In this document: one piece after another, positions 34,312-43,448 of the stretch
Position numbering within the stretch: position 1 is the first letter of the stretch
How the letters are laid out: each line of letters starts with the position of its first letter
Source: Bacteroidota bacterium
GTDB lineage: Bacteria > Bacteroidota > Bacteroidia > B-17B0 > Aurantibacillaceae
NCBI GenBank assembly: GCA_003153315.1
Contig: PLYA01000076.1
Coordinates: forward strand, 123,695 to 187,694
Reading direction: 5' to 3'
Length of the DNA stretch: 64,000 bases
The notes under the pieces: model-generated
Told to the model about the DNA's origin: nothing
The model's input: only the letters and a program-made list of their open reading frames with translations
Database searches by the model: none
Position numbers and translations under genes: made by a program

Positions 34312-35739
34312 ATGACTTCAATCTTAAAAACATCGGTACTTAAAGACGATAACTTAATTATCCTCGGCAAATCATTTAAAAACAAAAGCGAATATGGTTT
34401 AACTGCCGAACAGGTTACTTACATTGAAAAACAAATTAAAGACGAGAAAAAGTTTGTAGCTGTTAATCAGTTTACACGCATTGTATTTGTTGTGCTTACA
34501 GATGATAAGAAAGAAAGCGCAAAACAAAAAGAAGCCCTGCGCCGCACAGCTAATACGGTTACAGGCGGATTGAACGAACTTAAAAAGACTTCCGTAATTA
34601 TTACTTCCGACTTAGATAAAAAATTCACTCTTGCTTTTATTGAGGGAATGCTATTGGGCAACTACCAGTTTATTAAACACAAAACCAAAGCAGAAAAAGA
34701 AAAGAATACACTACATACTTTATTTGTTCATGCAAAAGATGTTACCGAACATCATTTGGAAGAAATAAACATTGTTGCCGAGGCTACCTGCAAAGCCCGC
34801 GATTTAGTAAACGAGCCTGTGAACATATTAAACGCAAACGACCTTGCCAATGCCTTTGTAAAGATGGGCAAAGAAGCAGGTTTTAGTGTTGAGGTATTAA
34901 ATAAGTCAAAAATTACTTCGCTAAAAATGGGTGGTTTGCTTTCTGTAAACCAAGGCAGTGTTGACCCGCCTACTTTCAGCATTATGGAATACAAACCAAA
35001 AGGTGCTATTAATAAGCAACCATATGTATTGGTGGGTAAAGGCGTTGTATATGATACCGGCGGACTAAGCATTAAGCCAACCGCAGGTATGGATACCATG
35101 AAATGCGACATGGCAGGTGGTGCAGCTGTTGGTTGTTTGATGTATGCCATTGCCAAAGCCAAATTAAAAGTGCATGTAATAGCACTTGTGCCTGCAACCG
35201 ATAACCGCCCGGGCTTTAATGCCTTTGCACCCGGAGATATTATTACCATGCACGATGGCTCTACCGTTGAGATGCTTAACAGCGATGCCGAAGGACGTAT
35301 GATTTTAGCCGATGCGCTGAGTTACGCTAAAAAATATAAACCATTAGCCGCTTTTGAATTCTCTACCCTTACTGGCGCCGCTGCCGCTGCTATTGGTCCG
35401 CAGGGTATTGTGTGTATGGGTACGGTTTCTGATAAAATGAAGAATCAATTAAAAGAAAGCGGAGACAGAGTACACGAGCGTTTGGCCGAGTTTCCTTTTT
35501 GGGAAGAGTACGATGAACTTTTAAAATCGGATATTGCTGATAGAAAAAACATTGGCGGACCTTTTGCGGGTGCTATCACTGCGGGCAGGTTTTTGGTAAA
35601 GTACACCGACTACCCGTATATGCATTTTGATATTGCTGCCCCTGCGTTTCTTGCCGCGCGAGATGCCTACCGCACCAAAGGTGGCACAGGTGTGGGTATA
35701 CGCTTAATCTTTGATTACTTTAAGAATTTAACGAAGTAG
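34312..35739 (+). CDS. M17 leucyl aminopeptidase family protein
   Basis: 475 aa, family length. The di-metal site is visible: 'VGKGVVYDTGGLSIKP' (Lys and Asp), 'MDTMKCDMAGGAAV' (Lys and Asp) and 'LNSDAEGRMILADAL' (Asp and Glu, plus the catalytic Arg). The last motif has Ser where NTDAEGR has Thr, a mild change. The N-terminal ~170 residues are the usual regulatory domain. It removes N-terminal residues from peptides in the cytoplasm. A REP-like element begins 4 bases after the stop. Confidence 0.93.
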   Translation: MTSILKTSVLKDDNLIILGKSFKNKSEYGLTAEQVTYIEKQIKDEKKFVAVNQFTRIVFVVLTDDKKESAKQKEALRRTANTVTGGLNELKKTSVIITSDLDKKFTLAFIEGMLLGNYQFIKHKTKAEKEKNTLHTLFVHAKDVTEHHLEEINIVAEATCKARDLVNEPVNILNANDLANAFVKMGKEAGFSVEVLNKSKITSLKMGGLLSVNQGSVDPPTFSIMEYKPKGAINKQPYVLVGKGVVYDTGGLSIKPTAGMDTMKCDMAGGAAVGCLMYAIAKAKLKVHVIALVPATDNRPGFNAFAPGDIITMHDGSTVEMLNSDAEGRMILADALSYAKKYKPLAAFEFSTLTGAAAAAIGPQGIVCMGTVSDKMKNQLKESGDRVHERLAEFPFWEEYDELLKSDIADRKNIGGPFAGAITAGRFLVKYTDYPYMHFDIAAPAFLAARDAYRTKGGTGVGIRLIFDYFKNLTK

Positions 35740-35742
35740 TAT

Positions 35743-35820
35743 TGGGGCATTCCGGCGGTTTACCACCGTCGGGCTGTTCGCGCTGCATGGCAGCTTGCTG
35801 CCATCCCTAACGCTTAGGGG
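35743..35820. repeat. REP-like palindromic intergenic element, copy 2
   Basis: Begins 'ggggcattccggcggttta', with CCGTCGGGCT and the palindrome GGCAGCTTGCTGCC, and ends 'atccctaacgc'. It shares order and sequence with copies at 11396 and 51612. It directly precedes array C. Confidence 0.75.
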
Positions 35821-35825
35821 ACAGT

Positions 35826-36029
35826 CCATTCCGAATCGGAATCAGTACGTTTCAAGTCAGATTCGGTACGTTTCAACTCGGAAACGGTGTGTTTCGACTC
35901 AGAGAATTGTTTTTCTAACCTGTAGAAACATTTTTCTGATTCGGAGAATTGTTTTTCCAACTCAGAGAAACGTTTTTCCGACTTGGAGAATTGTTTTTCT
36001 GACTCAGGGAAACGTTTTTCCAGCTTGGA
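35826..36029. repeat. 21-bp tandem array C (T-tract rich)
   Basis: About nine or ten units. The GTTTTTC/ATTTTTC core starts at 35909, 35930, 35951, 35972, 35993 and 36014, and earlier GTTTC cores at 35849, 35870 and 35891. In the right half two forms alternate (GGAGAATTG and AGAGAAACG), a 42-bp super-unit. The minus strand translates as heptads such as SELEKQF and SESEKCF with no early start codon. With copy 2 of the REP-like element it fills most of the 464-base gap; the rest is an AT-rich leader and promoter. Confidence 0.93.
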
Positions 36030-36178
36030 CTAACAAAGATATAACCAAAAAAAACAAAAAAGCCTAAGAACTTTTTAAACGGTAGCACTTTTTCGATAAG
36101 CGGTCAGTTTTAACAAAAAAATGTTCAAAATGGTGCCAAAGCGTATTAGTCTAAAACAAGTTTATTGGAAGAAATTTA

Positions 36179-36186
36179 TATCTTTG
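36179..36186 (+). promoter_or_regulatory. -7 element for the NHL-repeat gene
   Basis: TATCTTTG, 17 bases upstream of the ATG at 36204, a full match to TAnnTTTG. Confidence 0.5.
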
Positions 36187-36203
36187 ATATTAAATATTAA
36201 CTC

Positions 36204-37568
36204 ATGAAAAAATTAATTACTCTTATAATCTTAGCGTTTTGTTTGAATGCTGGGGCGCAAATAATTACTACCGTTGTGGGTAATGGAACAGCAGGTTATA
36301 GCGGCGATGGTGGGCAGGCAACTAACGCAGAATTAAACTACCCATTCAGAGTTGCATTTGATGCAATCGGAAATATGTACATAGCTGATACAACTAATAT
36401 GCGGATTCGCAAGGTAAGTACAACTGGAGTTATTACTACTTTGGCAGGTAATGGTATCAAGGGTTATGCAGGAGATGGAGGTGCGGCCACTGCAGCAGAA
36501 TTAAATACACCAACAGACGTAGCAATTGATACTGAAGGTAATTTATATATTACAGATTTCTCAAATAGTCGTATAAGAAAGGTAAATACTTTGGGAATTA
36601 TAAGCACCTTTGCAGGAACTGGCATTGCAGGTTTTAGTGGGGATGGTGGCCTTGCAAGCGTTGCGGAATTGCAATATCCAATGAGTATAACAATAGATGT
36701 GACGGGCAATTTATATATAGCTGATCATGCAAATTTTCGGATACGAAAAATTAACACATCAGGTATTATAACTACTATAGCAGGCACGGGTACAGCAGGT
36801 TATAGTGGAGATGGTGGGCAGGCAACTTCTGCAAAAATAAACTCATCATATGGCTTAACAGTAGACGCAGTTGGTAACATATATATTGCAGATACTCATA
36901 ATCATCGTATACGCCAAGTAAATACATTAGGTGTAATCAGTACATTAGCTGGCACTGGGAATGCCGGGTATAATGGTGATAATATACCAGCTACCTCCTC
37001 GGAATTATACTCACCTGCAAAGGTAGCTGCAGATGCAATGGGTAATGTTTATATTGCTGATAATGGAAATAGTCTTATACGAAAAGTTAATACCGCAGGT
37101 ATAATAACAACTATTGCTGGAGTTACCACTGGTGCCGGTACACTTGCGAATCAAGGATATAGTGGAGACGGGGGACAGGCTACCTCTGCAGAATTGCATA
37201 ATCCAAAGGGAGTAACCATTAATGCTATGGGTAATTTGTATATGGCCGATGCCTATAATAATGTTATACGTGAGGTAACCATTATGAACAATACTACAAG
37301 CTTAATAAAAGTAATAAGAGATAATGAAATAACCATTTGCCCCAACCCTACTTCAGGCAGCTTTCAGGTATCATTACCACATAGTGGTGGCGAGGCTTTA
37401 AACATAAAAATGTTTGATGTGGTTGGTAATGAAATTACTCCGATATTAATCTCTCAAAAGGGAGAGGATGCTACTATTGAAGCAGGTAGTTTAAGCAACG
37501 GCGTTTATCTTATTAGCGTTAGCGGCGGTGGGCAGAGTATAGTTAAAAAGGTAATCGTGCAGCATTAG
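36204..37568 (+). CDS. T9SS-secreted NHL-repeat beta-propeller protein
   Basis: 454 aa. Signal peptide at residues 1-19 ('MKKLITLIILAFCLNAGAQ'), almost the same as that of the GloVer-repeat protein at 1379. Six NHL-type repeats follow, each with 'YSGDGGQAT.AEL..P' and 'G.NLYIADT.N.RIRKV', consistent with a six-bladed propeller. The last ~75 residues form a type A T9SS sorting domain ('ITICPNPTSGSFQVSLP'). It is likely a surface or released binding protein. Such propellers can also be lyases or lactonases, but no catalytic residues are evident. Confidence 0.87.
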   Translation: MKKLITLIILAFCLNAGAQIITTVVGNGTAGYSGDGGQATNAELNYPFRVAFDAIGNMYIADTTNMRIRKVSTTGVITTLAGNGIKGYAGDGGAATAAELNTPTDVAIDTEGNLYITDFSNSRIRKVNTLGIISTFAGTGIAGFSGDGGLASVAELQYPMSITIDVTGNLYIADHANFRIRKINTSGIITTIAGTGTAGYSGDGGQATSAKINSSYGLTVDAVGNIYIADTHNHRIRQVNTLGVISTLAGTGNAGYNGDNIPATSSELYSPAKVAADAMGNVYIADNGNSLIRKVNTAGIITTIAGVTTGAGTLANQGYSGDGGQATSAELHNPKGVTINAMGNLYMADAYNNVIREVTIMNNTTSLIKVIRDNEITICPNPTSGSFQVSLPHSGGEALNIKMFDVVGNEITPILISQKGEDATIEAGSLSNGVYLISVSGGGQSIVKKVIVQH

Positions 37569-37576
37569 GATTTAAC

Positions 37577-37969
37577 CTACTTACAGTTACAAGCATTCTT
37601 GGTAGTAACATCCAGCAGCTTACTGGTGTTGTTGCAATCGGCAACCAACAGGGTATAACTGGCTGCGCTTTTTGAAGATGATTCTAACACGTATTTACCG
37701 CAAGGCTTTTCGTGTACGCTGCTTTCGCCGTAGTTTACGTGGCAGGTTAGCACATCTTTTAAAAACAAACTGTCGCTAGCAAAGCCTGCACATTTTAGTT
37801 TGCAGCGCATGGCATCGCTTATCTCCCACTTTTGATAGGATAGCTGTTCTACTTTTTGCGCGTTTACATTTAGCCCTTTGCAGCCCCTCCTGTTTAAAAC
37901 CACAGCCAATACAAGCAAACCCATGCCAAAACCAATAAAATAAAATCGTAAGCGCTGTTTAAATGTCAT
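37577..37969 (-). CDS. Small Cys-containing membrane-anchored protein, unknown function
   Basis: 130 aa. One N-terminal transmembrane helix ('FYFIGFGMGLLVLAVVLN') followed by 'RRGCKG' and a soluble domain with eight further cysteines, including a C-terminal 'NACNCK'. The N-terminus resembles small Bacteroidota proteins annotated DUF4258, but that match is only tentative. The cysteines could form disulfides outside the cytoplasm. It is convergent with the NHL gene (8-base gap) and lies downstream of the act-cox operon terminator. Confidence 0.6.
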   Translation of the reverse strand: MTFKQRLRFYFIGFGMGLLVLAVVLNRRGCKGLNVNAQKVEQLSYQKWEISDAMRCKLKCAGFASDSLFLKDVLTCHVNYGESSVHEKPCGKYVLESSSKSAASYTLLVADCNNTSKLLDVTTKNACNCK

Positions 37970-37992
37970 ATTGTATAAGTATTTGATAGAAA

Positions 37993-38017
37993 AAATCCCC
38001 TGCTAAGCAGAGGATTT
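37993..38017 (-). terminator. Terminator of the act-cox operon
   Basis: AAATCC-c-CTGC-TAA-GCAG-a-GGATTT, a 10-bp stem with one C/A mismatch, followed on the minus strand by a run of T. It lies 26 bases after the coxA stop. Confidence 0.7.
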
Positions 38018-38042
38018 AATTTTTATTCTTTTTCAAAATCTA

Positions 38043-39869
38043 TTAGTGTTCTCCACCATCATGCTCATCAGGTCCTAAAGGAACTGTTTGCGGAACAAAA
38101 TCATGTTCATGCCCCGGCTTACTATAATCATAAGGCCAGCGGTGTACTTCGGGTAAAGCACCGGGCCAGTTTCCGTGCACATGAGCCATAGGGGTAGTCC
38201 ACTCAAGTGTGTTAGAACCCCAAGGGTTTTGAGGAGATTTCTCTCCGCGGAACATACTATAGAAGAAGTTTATCAAGAAAATAACCTGTCCAAATGCGGC
38301 AAAAATAGCGAAGTAAGTAACCAGTTGGTTTATGTCAACCTGATTATCAAAAAGCGGAAAGTTGCTGTTTGTGTAATAACGACGTGGCACACCGCTCATT
38401 CCCAAGAAGTGCATCGGGAAGAATACACCGTAAGCCCCAACAAAAGTTACCCAAAAATGCAGATAACCTAATTTCTTATTCATCATCCGAAGGAACATTT
38501 TAGGAAACCAATGGTAAACTCCGGCAAACATCCCGAATATAGCCGAAAGCCCCATTACAATGTGAAAGTGAGCTACCACAAAATAGGTATCGTGTATAGT
38601 GATATCAAGTGTAGAATCGGCAAGAATAATTCCTGTTACACCACCTGTGATAAATGATGAAACCAATCCTATTGAAAACAACATAGCCGGAGTAAACCGT
38701 ATATTACCCTTCCATAAAGTGGTAATGTAGTTAAAGGCTTTTACCGCAGAAGGAATGGCAATTAATAACGTTGTAAATACGAACACAGAACCTAAGAAAG
38801 GATTCATACCTGTCATATACATATGATGCCCCCAAACAATAAAAGATAAGAATCCGATAGCCAACATAGAACCAATCATAGCACGGTAACCAAAAATAGG
38901 TTTACGAGAGTTGGTTGCAATAATTTCTGAAGTAATACCCAATGCAGGCAATAATACAATGTAAACCTCCGGGTGGCCTAAGAACCAGAATAAATGCTCG
39001 AATAAAATAGGACTACCACCTGCTTGTTCCAGTGGTCTGCCACCAATGTAGATGTCAGATAAATAGAAACTTGTTCCTAATAAGCGGTCAAAAATCAATA
39101 ACAAAGCACAAGAAAATAATACAGGGAAAGATAATACACCCAATATAGCCGTGATTAAAAGTGCCCACATAGTTAAAGGCATACGCGTCATTTTCATCCC
39201 TTTAGTACGAAGGTTGATAATGGTTATAATATAATTTAACCCCCCTAATAAAGATGACACAATAAATAAAGACATAGATACCAACCAAAGTGTCATACCT
39301 AATTTAGAACCCGGTATAGCTTCGGGTAATGCAGATAGTGGAGGGTAAATTGTCCAACCGGCAGATGCAGGGCCATCTTCAATAAATAAAGACGATAACA
39401 TAACAATACTTGAAGCAAAAAAGAACCAATATGAAAGCATATTTAAGAAACCTGATGCCATATCTCTTGCGCCAATCTGCAAGGGTATTAAAAGGTTTGC
39501 AAAGGTTCCACTCAAACCACCTGTTAGCACAAAGAACACCATGATAGTTCCATGTATCGTGATTAAAGCTAAATAAGCATTAGGGTCAAGAATCCCGTCT
39601 TTACCCCATTTTTTACCCATCATAGCTTCGATGAAAGCAAATTTTTCTCCGGGCCATGCTAATTGCAAACGGAATATAATTGACATTACCATCGCAACAA
39701 CTGCCATGATAACGGCAGTAATTAAAAACTGACGAGAGATAACTTTGTGATCCATGCTAAACACATACTTTTGAACAAAAGTTTGGTGGTGGTCATGGTC
39801 GTCATGCGCATGTGCATGATCGTGTAAATTATGCCCTTCTAATACTCCGGCGTGTGTATGATGTTCCAT
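38043..39869 (-). CDS. ctaD: Cytochrome c oxidase subunit I (A1-type haem-copper oxidase)
   Basis: 608 aa. Core motifs: 'FLGHPEVYIVLLPALG' (CuB His, cross-linked Tyr and D-channel Glu, the A1 type), 'IVWGHHMYMTGM' (CuB His pair) and 'HDTYFVVAHFHIVMG' (haem ligands). The first ~30 residues are a His-rich extension with at least 11 histidines that could bind copper or merely be a soluble tail. It reduces oxygen to water and pumps protons. It is last in the act-cox operon, 28 bases after subunit II. Subunits III and IV are not encoded here. Confidence 0.96.
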   Translation of the reverse strand: MEHHTHAGVLEGHNLHDHAHAHDDHDHHQTFVQKYVFSMDHKVISRQFLITAVIMAVVAMVMSIIFRLQLAWPGEKFAFIEAMMGKKWGKDGILDPNAYLALITIHGTIMVFFVLTGGLSGTFANLLIPLQIGARDMASGFLNMLSYWFFFASSIVMLSSLFIEDGPASAGWTIYPPLSALPEAIPGSKLGMTLWLVSMSLFIVSSLLGGLNYIITIINLRTKGMKMTRMPLTMWALLITAILGVLSFPVLFSCALLLIFDRLLGTSFYLSDIYIGGRPLEQAGGSPILFEHLFWFLGHPEVYIVLLPALGITSEIIATNSRKPIFGYRAMIGSMLAIGFLSFIVWGHHMYMTGMNPFLGSVFVFTTLLIAIPSAVKAFNYITTLWKGNIRFTPAMLFSIGLVSSFITGGVTGIILADSTLDITIHDTYFVVAHFHIVMGLSAIFGMFAGVYHWFPKMFLRMMNKKLGYLHFWVTFVGAYGVFFPMHFLGMSGVPRRYYTNSNFPLFDNQVDINQLVTYFAIFAAFGQVIFLINFFYSMFRGEKSPQNPWGSNTLEWTTPMAHVHGNWPGALPEVHRWPYDYSKPGHEHDFVPQTVPLGPDEHDGGEH

Positions 39870-39897
39870 TTGCCTTTAATTAATGTTTACTTAAATT

Positions 39898-40929
39898 TTA
39901 TTTCTGAGCTGTTGGTTTACGTGTTGGTTGTTTTGCTAACCACGCATTGAAATCCGCTTCACTTTCTACCACAATTTTCATTTGCATATTATAGTGAGAT
40001 GCCCCACATATTTTATTGCATAATACCAAGTAGTCAAATTCAATAGGGTCTTCTCCCTTTTTAGCACGCATACCATTAATCTCATCAATGTTTCTTTTTA
40101 CGTGCGCATCTTTACGCATTTCAGCAGTTGTAATAGTTGGTTTAAAACGGAAAGAAGTTATTTGCCCGGGCACACAATTCATTTGTGCGCGGAAGTGAGG
40201 CATAAAAGCACTATGTATAATATCACGAGAACGGAATTGAAAAACAACTTCCTTACCAACCGGGATATGAAATTCATTTTTGACTAAAATATCATCATGG
40301 CAACGTGCATCATTTGTATCAAGTCCAACAGGATTACTTCCATTAATTTGCATATAATCATCTATTCCAAATTGATTGTCTTTCCCTGCATAGCGAGCAG
40401 TCCAATCAAATTGTTTGGCATATAGTTCTATTTTTAAAGGATTAGGATCATTGTTTCGCTTCATAATCTCATTCCAGTATTTTAATCCAAAAATGATTAT
40501 AAAAGCAAGCGCTATGGCAGGTACTGTTGTCCATAACATTTCTAACTTGTTGTTGTGTAAAATGTATTCTGCTTTTCTGTCTTTTGTCCCATGATATTTC
40601 CAAGCAAAGAAAAATAAGAATCCGTTTACTACAAAAAACACAAGAATGACTAATGCATAGTTAGCGTTTAATAAAGCGTCAATTTTATCTCCATGTTCAG
40701 AAGCTGATTTAGGTAAAATCCTATAATAATACTGGTCTATTTGCCATAGAAAAAAAGCAAAAAAAGCAAACATAAATAACAACATAGCTCTACCATTAAA
40801 CTTGTTATCGCTATCATGCGTTTTATAAAGCTGCTCGCCACGCAAATCACGTGATAACTCAAACACACGGAATAATTGATTTAATGCTATGCAAAGCAAA
40901 ACAAAAGCTAATATATATAACAGTGTCAT
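39898..40929 (-). CDS. ctaC: Cytochrome c oxidase subunit II
   Basis: 343 aa. Three predicted membrane segments, the first a hydrophobic N-terminus. The CuA site is seen as 'RDIIHSAFMPHF' (His) and 'CNKICGASHYNM' (Cys, Cys, His, Met). No haem c motif is fused, so electrons must come from a separate cytochrome c domain, most simply ActE or the ActA N-terminal haem. It lies between actF and ctaD in the same operon, which fits a complex III/oxidase supercomplex. Confidence 0.95.
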   Translation of the reverse strand: MTLLYILAFVLLCIALNQLFRVFELSRDLRGEQLYKTHDSDNKFNGRAMLLFMFAFFAFFLWQIDQYYYRILPKSASEHGDKIDALLNANYALVILVFFVVNGFLFFFAWKYHGTKDRKAEYILHNNKLEMLWTTVPAIALAFIIIFGLKYWNEIMKRNNDPNPLKIELYAKQFDWTARYAGKDNQFGIDDYMQINGSNPVGLDTNDARCHDDILVKNEFHIPVGKEVVFQFRSRDIIHSAFMPHFRAQMNCVPGQITSFRFKPTITTAEMRKDAHVKRNIDEINGMRAKKGEDPIEFDYLVLCNKICGASHYNMQMKIVVESEADFNAWLAKQPTRKPTAQK

Positions 40930-40970
40930 TTTATTTTGTTTTTAAATTTATTTCTATTTTATTTAATTTA

Positions 40971-42176
40971 TTAAATACTGTGGTGCAAAGACTCTTTTAA
41001 AAAAGGGTGATTTTTCACCATCAGTGGTCGTTTAGTTAAGTTGTTAAACACAACATGAATAAACAATCCTAAAAATCCTAAAAAGGTTCCTATCTCCATC
41101 CAACCTAAACCAGTCCAGTGTTTACCAACTGTGCCGGGCATAACAATCATTACCACATCTAAATAATGTCCTACAAAAATTACGAAGCCTACAAAGGTTA
41201 AGAACCAAAAGTTACGCTTGCTGTCACGACTCATTAGCATAATCATAGGGCAAGCAAAATTGATAAAGAACACCGTCCACATAAGTGGTTTAAAATGCTC
41301 CCAACGTTGTTGGAAATAAATAATCTCTTCAGGAATATCAGCATACCAATAAAGCATAAACTGAGAGAAGTATAAATACGTCCAAAGGAAAGAAATGGCA
41401 AACATCCATTTCCCTAAATCATGTACCGTACTTTCAGTAACAAAGTCTAAATAACCTAATCTTTTAAGGTAAATAATAATCAGTATCATGGCTATAATTG
41501 AGCTAATCCACATACCTGAGAATATATACCAACCAAACAAAGTAGAAAACCAATGGATATCTAAACTCATTAACCAGTCCCAAGATGAAGTAGATGAAGT
41601 AACGGCAAACAAAACCATAAACCATGCACCTAATTTTACATTTTTCCAGTGATGTGAATCATCCGTTGAATTATCCGCTTCTAAAGAGTTTTTACGAAGT
41701 TTATTAGTAAAGTATAACCAGCCTATCATATAAAGAATAGTGCGTAACCACCAAAACCAACCAAAATACCCCATCTTAGCTTGTATCTTTACATCGTGTG
41801 CAATAACTTCTTTGTCAAAGAAAGCATATAGGTTATGTATACCAAACTGACCAAGTATAAACATAAGCATCATAAAGCTAAGACCCCAAGGTAAGAACCA
41901 AGCAACAGCTTCTATAATGCGTTTAACGGTAGTTGCCCAACCCGCTTCCGCAGCATATTGTAATCCTAAAAAGAAAGCCGCAGCTAATCCAATAGCCATA
42001 AAGAAAAACGAACTGATTAAAATATTTGCCCAAGTTCGAGTATGATTATAATGTTCATCAGCCACAACAGGTTTGTCGCAAATAAAAGCCGCAATAATTG
42101 ACACAAGCCCAATACCCATTAATATATAGGTAAATGTTTTAGCTTTTTGCGGAAATGTAAAATTCAAATTACTCAT
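40971..42176 (-). CDS. actF: Alternative complex III subunit F (NrfD-like)
   Basis: 401 aa, about ten transmembrane helices, a paralogue of ActC. In the alternative complex III (quinol:cytochrome c oxidoreductase) this subunit belongs to the membrane part. Typical segments are 'FLPWGLSFMMLMFILGQF' and 'GWYIFSGMWISSIIAMILI'. It starts 6 bases after the actE stop and is followed by the oxidase genes. Identification rests on length, hydropathy and operon position. Confidence 0.9.
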   Translation of the reverse strand: MSNLNFTFPQKAKTFTYILMGIGLVSIIAAFICDKPVVADEHYNHTRTWANILISSFFFMAIGLAAAFFLGLQYAAEAGWATTVKRIIEAVAWFLPWGLSFMMLMFILGQFGIHNLYAFFDKEVIAHDVKIQAKMGYFGWFWWLRTILYMIGWLYFTNKLRKNSLEADNSTDDSHHWKNVKLGAWFMVLFAVTSSTSSWDWLMSLDIHWFSTLFGWYIFSGMWISSIIAMILIIIYLKRLGYLDFVTESTVHDLGKWMFAISFLWTYLYFSQFMLYWYADIPEEIIYFQQRWEHFKPLMWTVFFINFACPMIMLMSRDSKRNFWFLTFVGFVIFVGHYLDVVMIVMPGTVGKHWTGLGWMEIGTFLGFLGLFIHVVFNNLTKRPLMVKNHPFLKESLHHSI

Positions 42177-42182
42177 ATCCTC

Positions 42183-42851
42183 TTAAATCTTATTTTGTTT
42201 TTTTTCTTCTTTCTTTCCTGCAGGTTTTACAACTTGCGCTGTTTCTGTTTTAGCAGAATCTGCAACTATAGGTTGCCCGGGTGTATGTCCTTGCAATTTT
42301 TGTACATAGTAAATTACTTTCCAACGCTCTTCCACACTTAACTGACTGGCATGAGAACCCATCAAGCCTTTTCCATTTGTAATTGAATAAAACATTTTTC
42401 CTTCCGGAAGATTTTTTAATGTTCCATCATAAGCAGGAGGTGCGCCTGGTAATTTTAAACCTACTTTACCATCTCCTTTACCAGCGTCCCCATGACAATG
42501 AACACAAAACTTACCGTAAATGGCTTCTCCATCCTTTAGCACAGCATCGTTAAATACAATCGGATTTTTAAGATACATACCTGCTTTTTCATAATCCATC
42601 CCCGCAGGAATACCCGGCATACAACCACGCGCAATAGTACCTGCAACAGGTTTCATAGCACTTTGCAAAGTATCACCATTAAGCACATGCGTATTATAAT
42701 ATTTTAATGCAGGAGAACGGTACATGTCCGGCATATACTCATAACCTGGACTGTTAGGAGCATTTTTGCATGATGTAAAGCCAAAAGCCATAACACCAAC
42801 AATAGCTCCTACTGCAAGAGTTTTAAGATTTATAATTTTTGTAAAGTTCAT
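42183..42851 (-). CDS. actE: Alternative complex III subunit E, monohaem cytochrome c lipoprotein
   Basis: 222 aa. The N-terminus has a lipobox ('GVMAFGFTSCKNAP'), so it is probably a lipoprotein. One haem c site, 'FCVHCHGDAGKGDG', with a later Met in 'GLMGSHASQL' as possible axial ligand. It ends in a Lys/Glu-rich tail ('KPAGKKEEKKQNKI'). It carries electrons from ActA towards the oxidase. It is 19 bases after actD. Confidence 0.92.
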   Translation of the reverse strand: MNFTKIINLKTLAVGAIVGVMAFGFTSCKNAPNSPGYEYMPDMYRSPALKYYNTHVLNGDTLQSAMKPVAGTIARGCMPGIPAGMDYEKAGMYLKNPIVFNDAVLKDGEAIYGKFCVHCHGDAGKGDGKVGLKLPGAPPAYDGTLKNLPEGKMFYSITNGKGLMGSHASQLSVEERWKVIYYVQKLQGHTPGQPIVADSAKTETAQVVKPAGKKEEKKQNKI

Positions 42852-42870
42852 CTCTTAAATTTATCTTTAA

Positions 42871-43428
42871 TTAGTAAGGCAATTTTTCAGTTATTGTTCC
42901 TTTATGATTTATTTCGCTTGCACCTGCTTCACGTAAAAGAGCTTCTGCTTTTGGAGTTTGTTCATCATTCAATTCTAAATAAATCATGAACTTATCATTT
43001 GTAGTGCGAGGGTCAGGGTTTTTTGCTTTTGCACCCGGTACCAACATACAGCGCAATAAATAAGTCAATGCCATTCCGTGTCCTGCACAAAACACTGTAG
43101 ATTCAAAAGTAATAGGAATAAATGCAGGTATGTTAAAGTAATAAGCCCAGTTTGGTTTTCCACCCACATCAGTAGGCCAATCGCTTACCATCATGTACCA
43201 CATCATTAATGTAGCCAATCCTAAACCTGTTAAGCCGTAAATAAAAGCACATATAGCTAAACGGGTACGCGGAACACCAATTATAGGGTCAATTCCATGT
43301 ATAGGAAAAGGAGTAAAAACATCCTTTATTTTTATTCCTGCAGTTTTTAACTTTTTGCAGGCTTCCAGCAAAGGCACCTCATCATCGTAGATGCCGTGGA
43401 TAATTTGTTTGCTTATTGTTGCTGCCAT
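42871..43428 (-). CDS. actD: Alternative complex III subunit D (DUF3341)
   Basis: 185 aa. Two membrane helices around 'LAICAFIYGLTGLGLATLMM' and a following hydrophobic segment with 'ITFESTVFCAGHGMALTYLL'. The soluble N-terminus 'GIYDDEVPLLEACKKLKTAG' is typical of DUF3341. It lies between actC (20 bases) and actE. Confidence 0.92.
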   Translation of the reverse strand: MAATISKQIIHGIYDDEVPLLEACKKLKTAGIKIKDVFTPFPIHGIDPIIGVPRTRLAICAFIYGLTGLGLATLMMWYMMVSDWPTDVGGKPNWAYYFNIPAFIPITFESTVFCAGHGMALTYLLRCMLVPGAKAKNPDPRTTNDKFMIYLELNDEQTPKAEALLREAGASEINHKGTITEKLPY

Positions 43429-43448
43429 ATCTTGATAAATCTTAACTA

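Noticed and set aside
34752..35249. 165-codon minus-strand frame
   Set aside because: Antisense to the metal-site region of the M17 aminopeptidase.
35795..36067. 90-codon plus-strand gene over array C
   Set aside because: It starts inside the REP-like element and is built of the 21-bp repeat; no signal or domain is seen.
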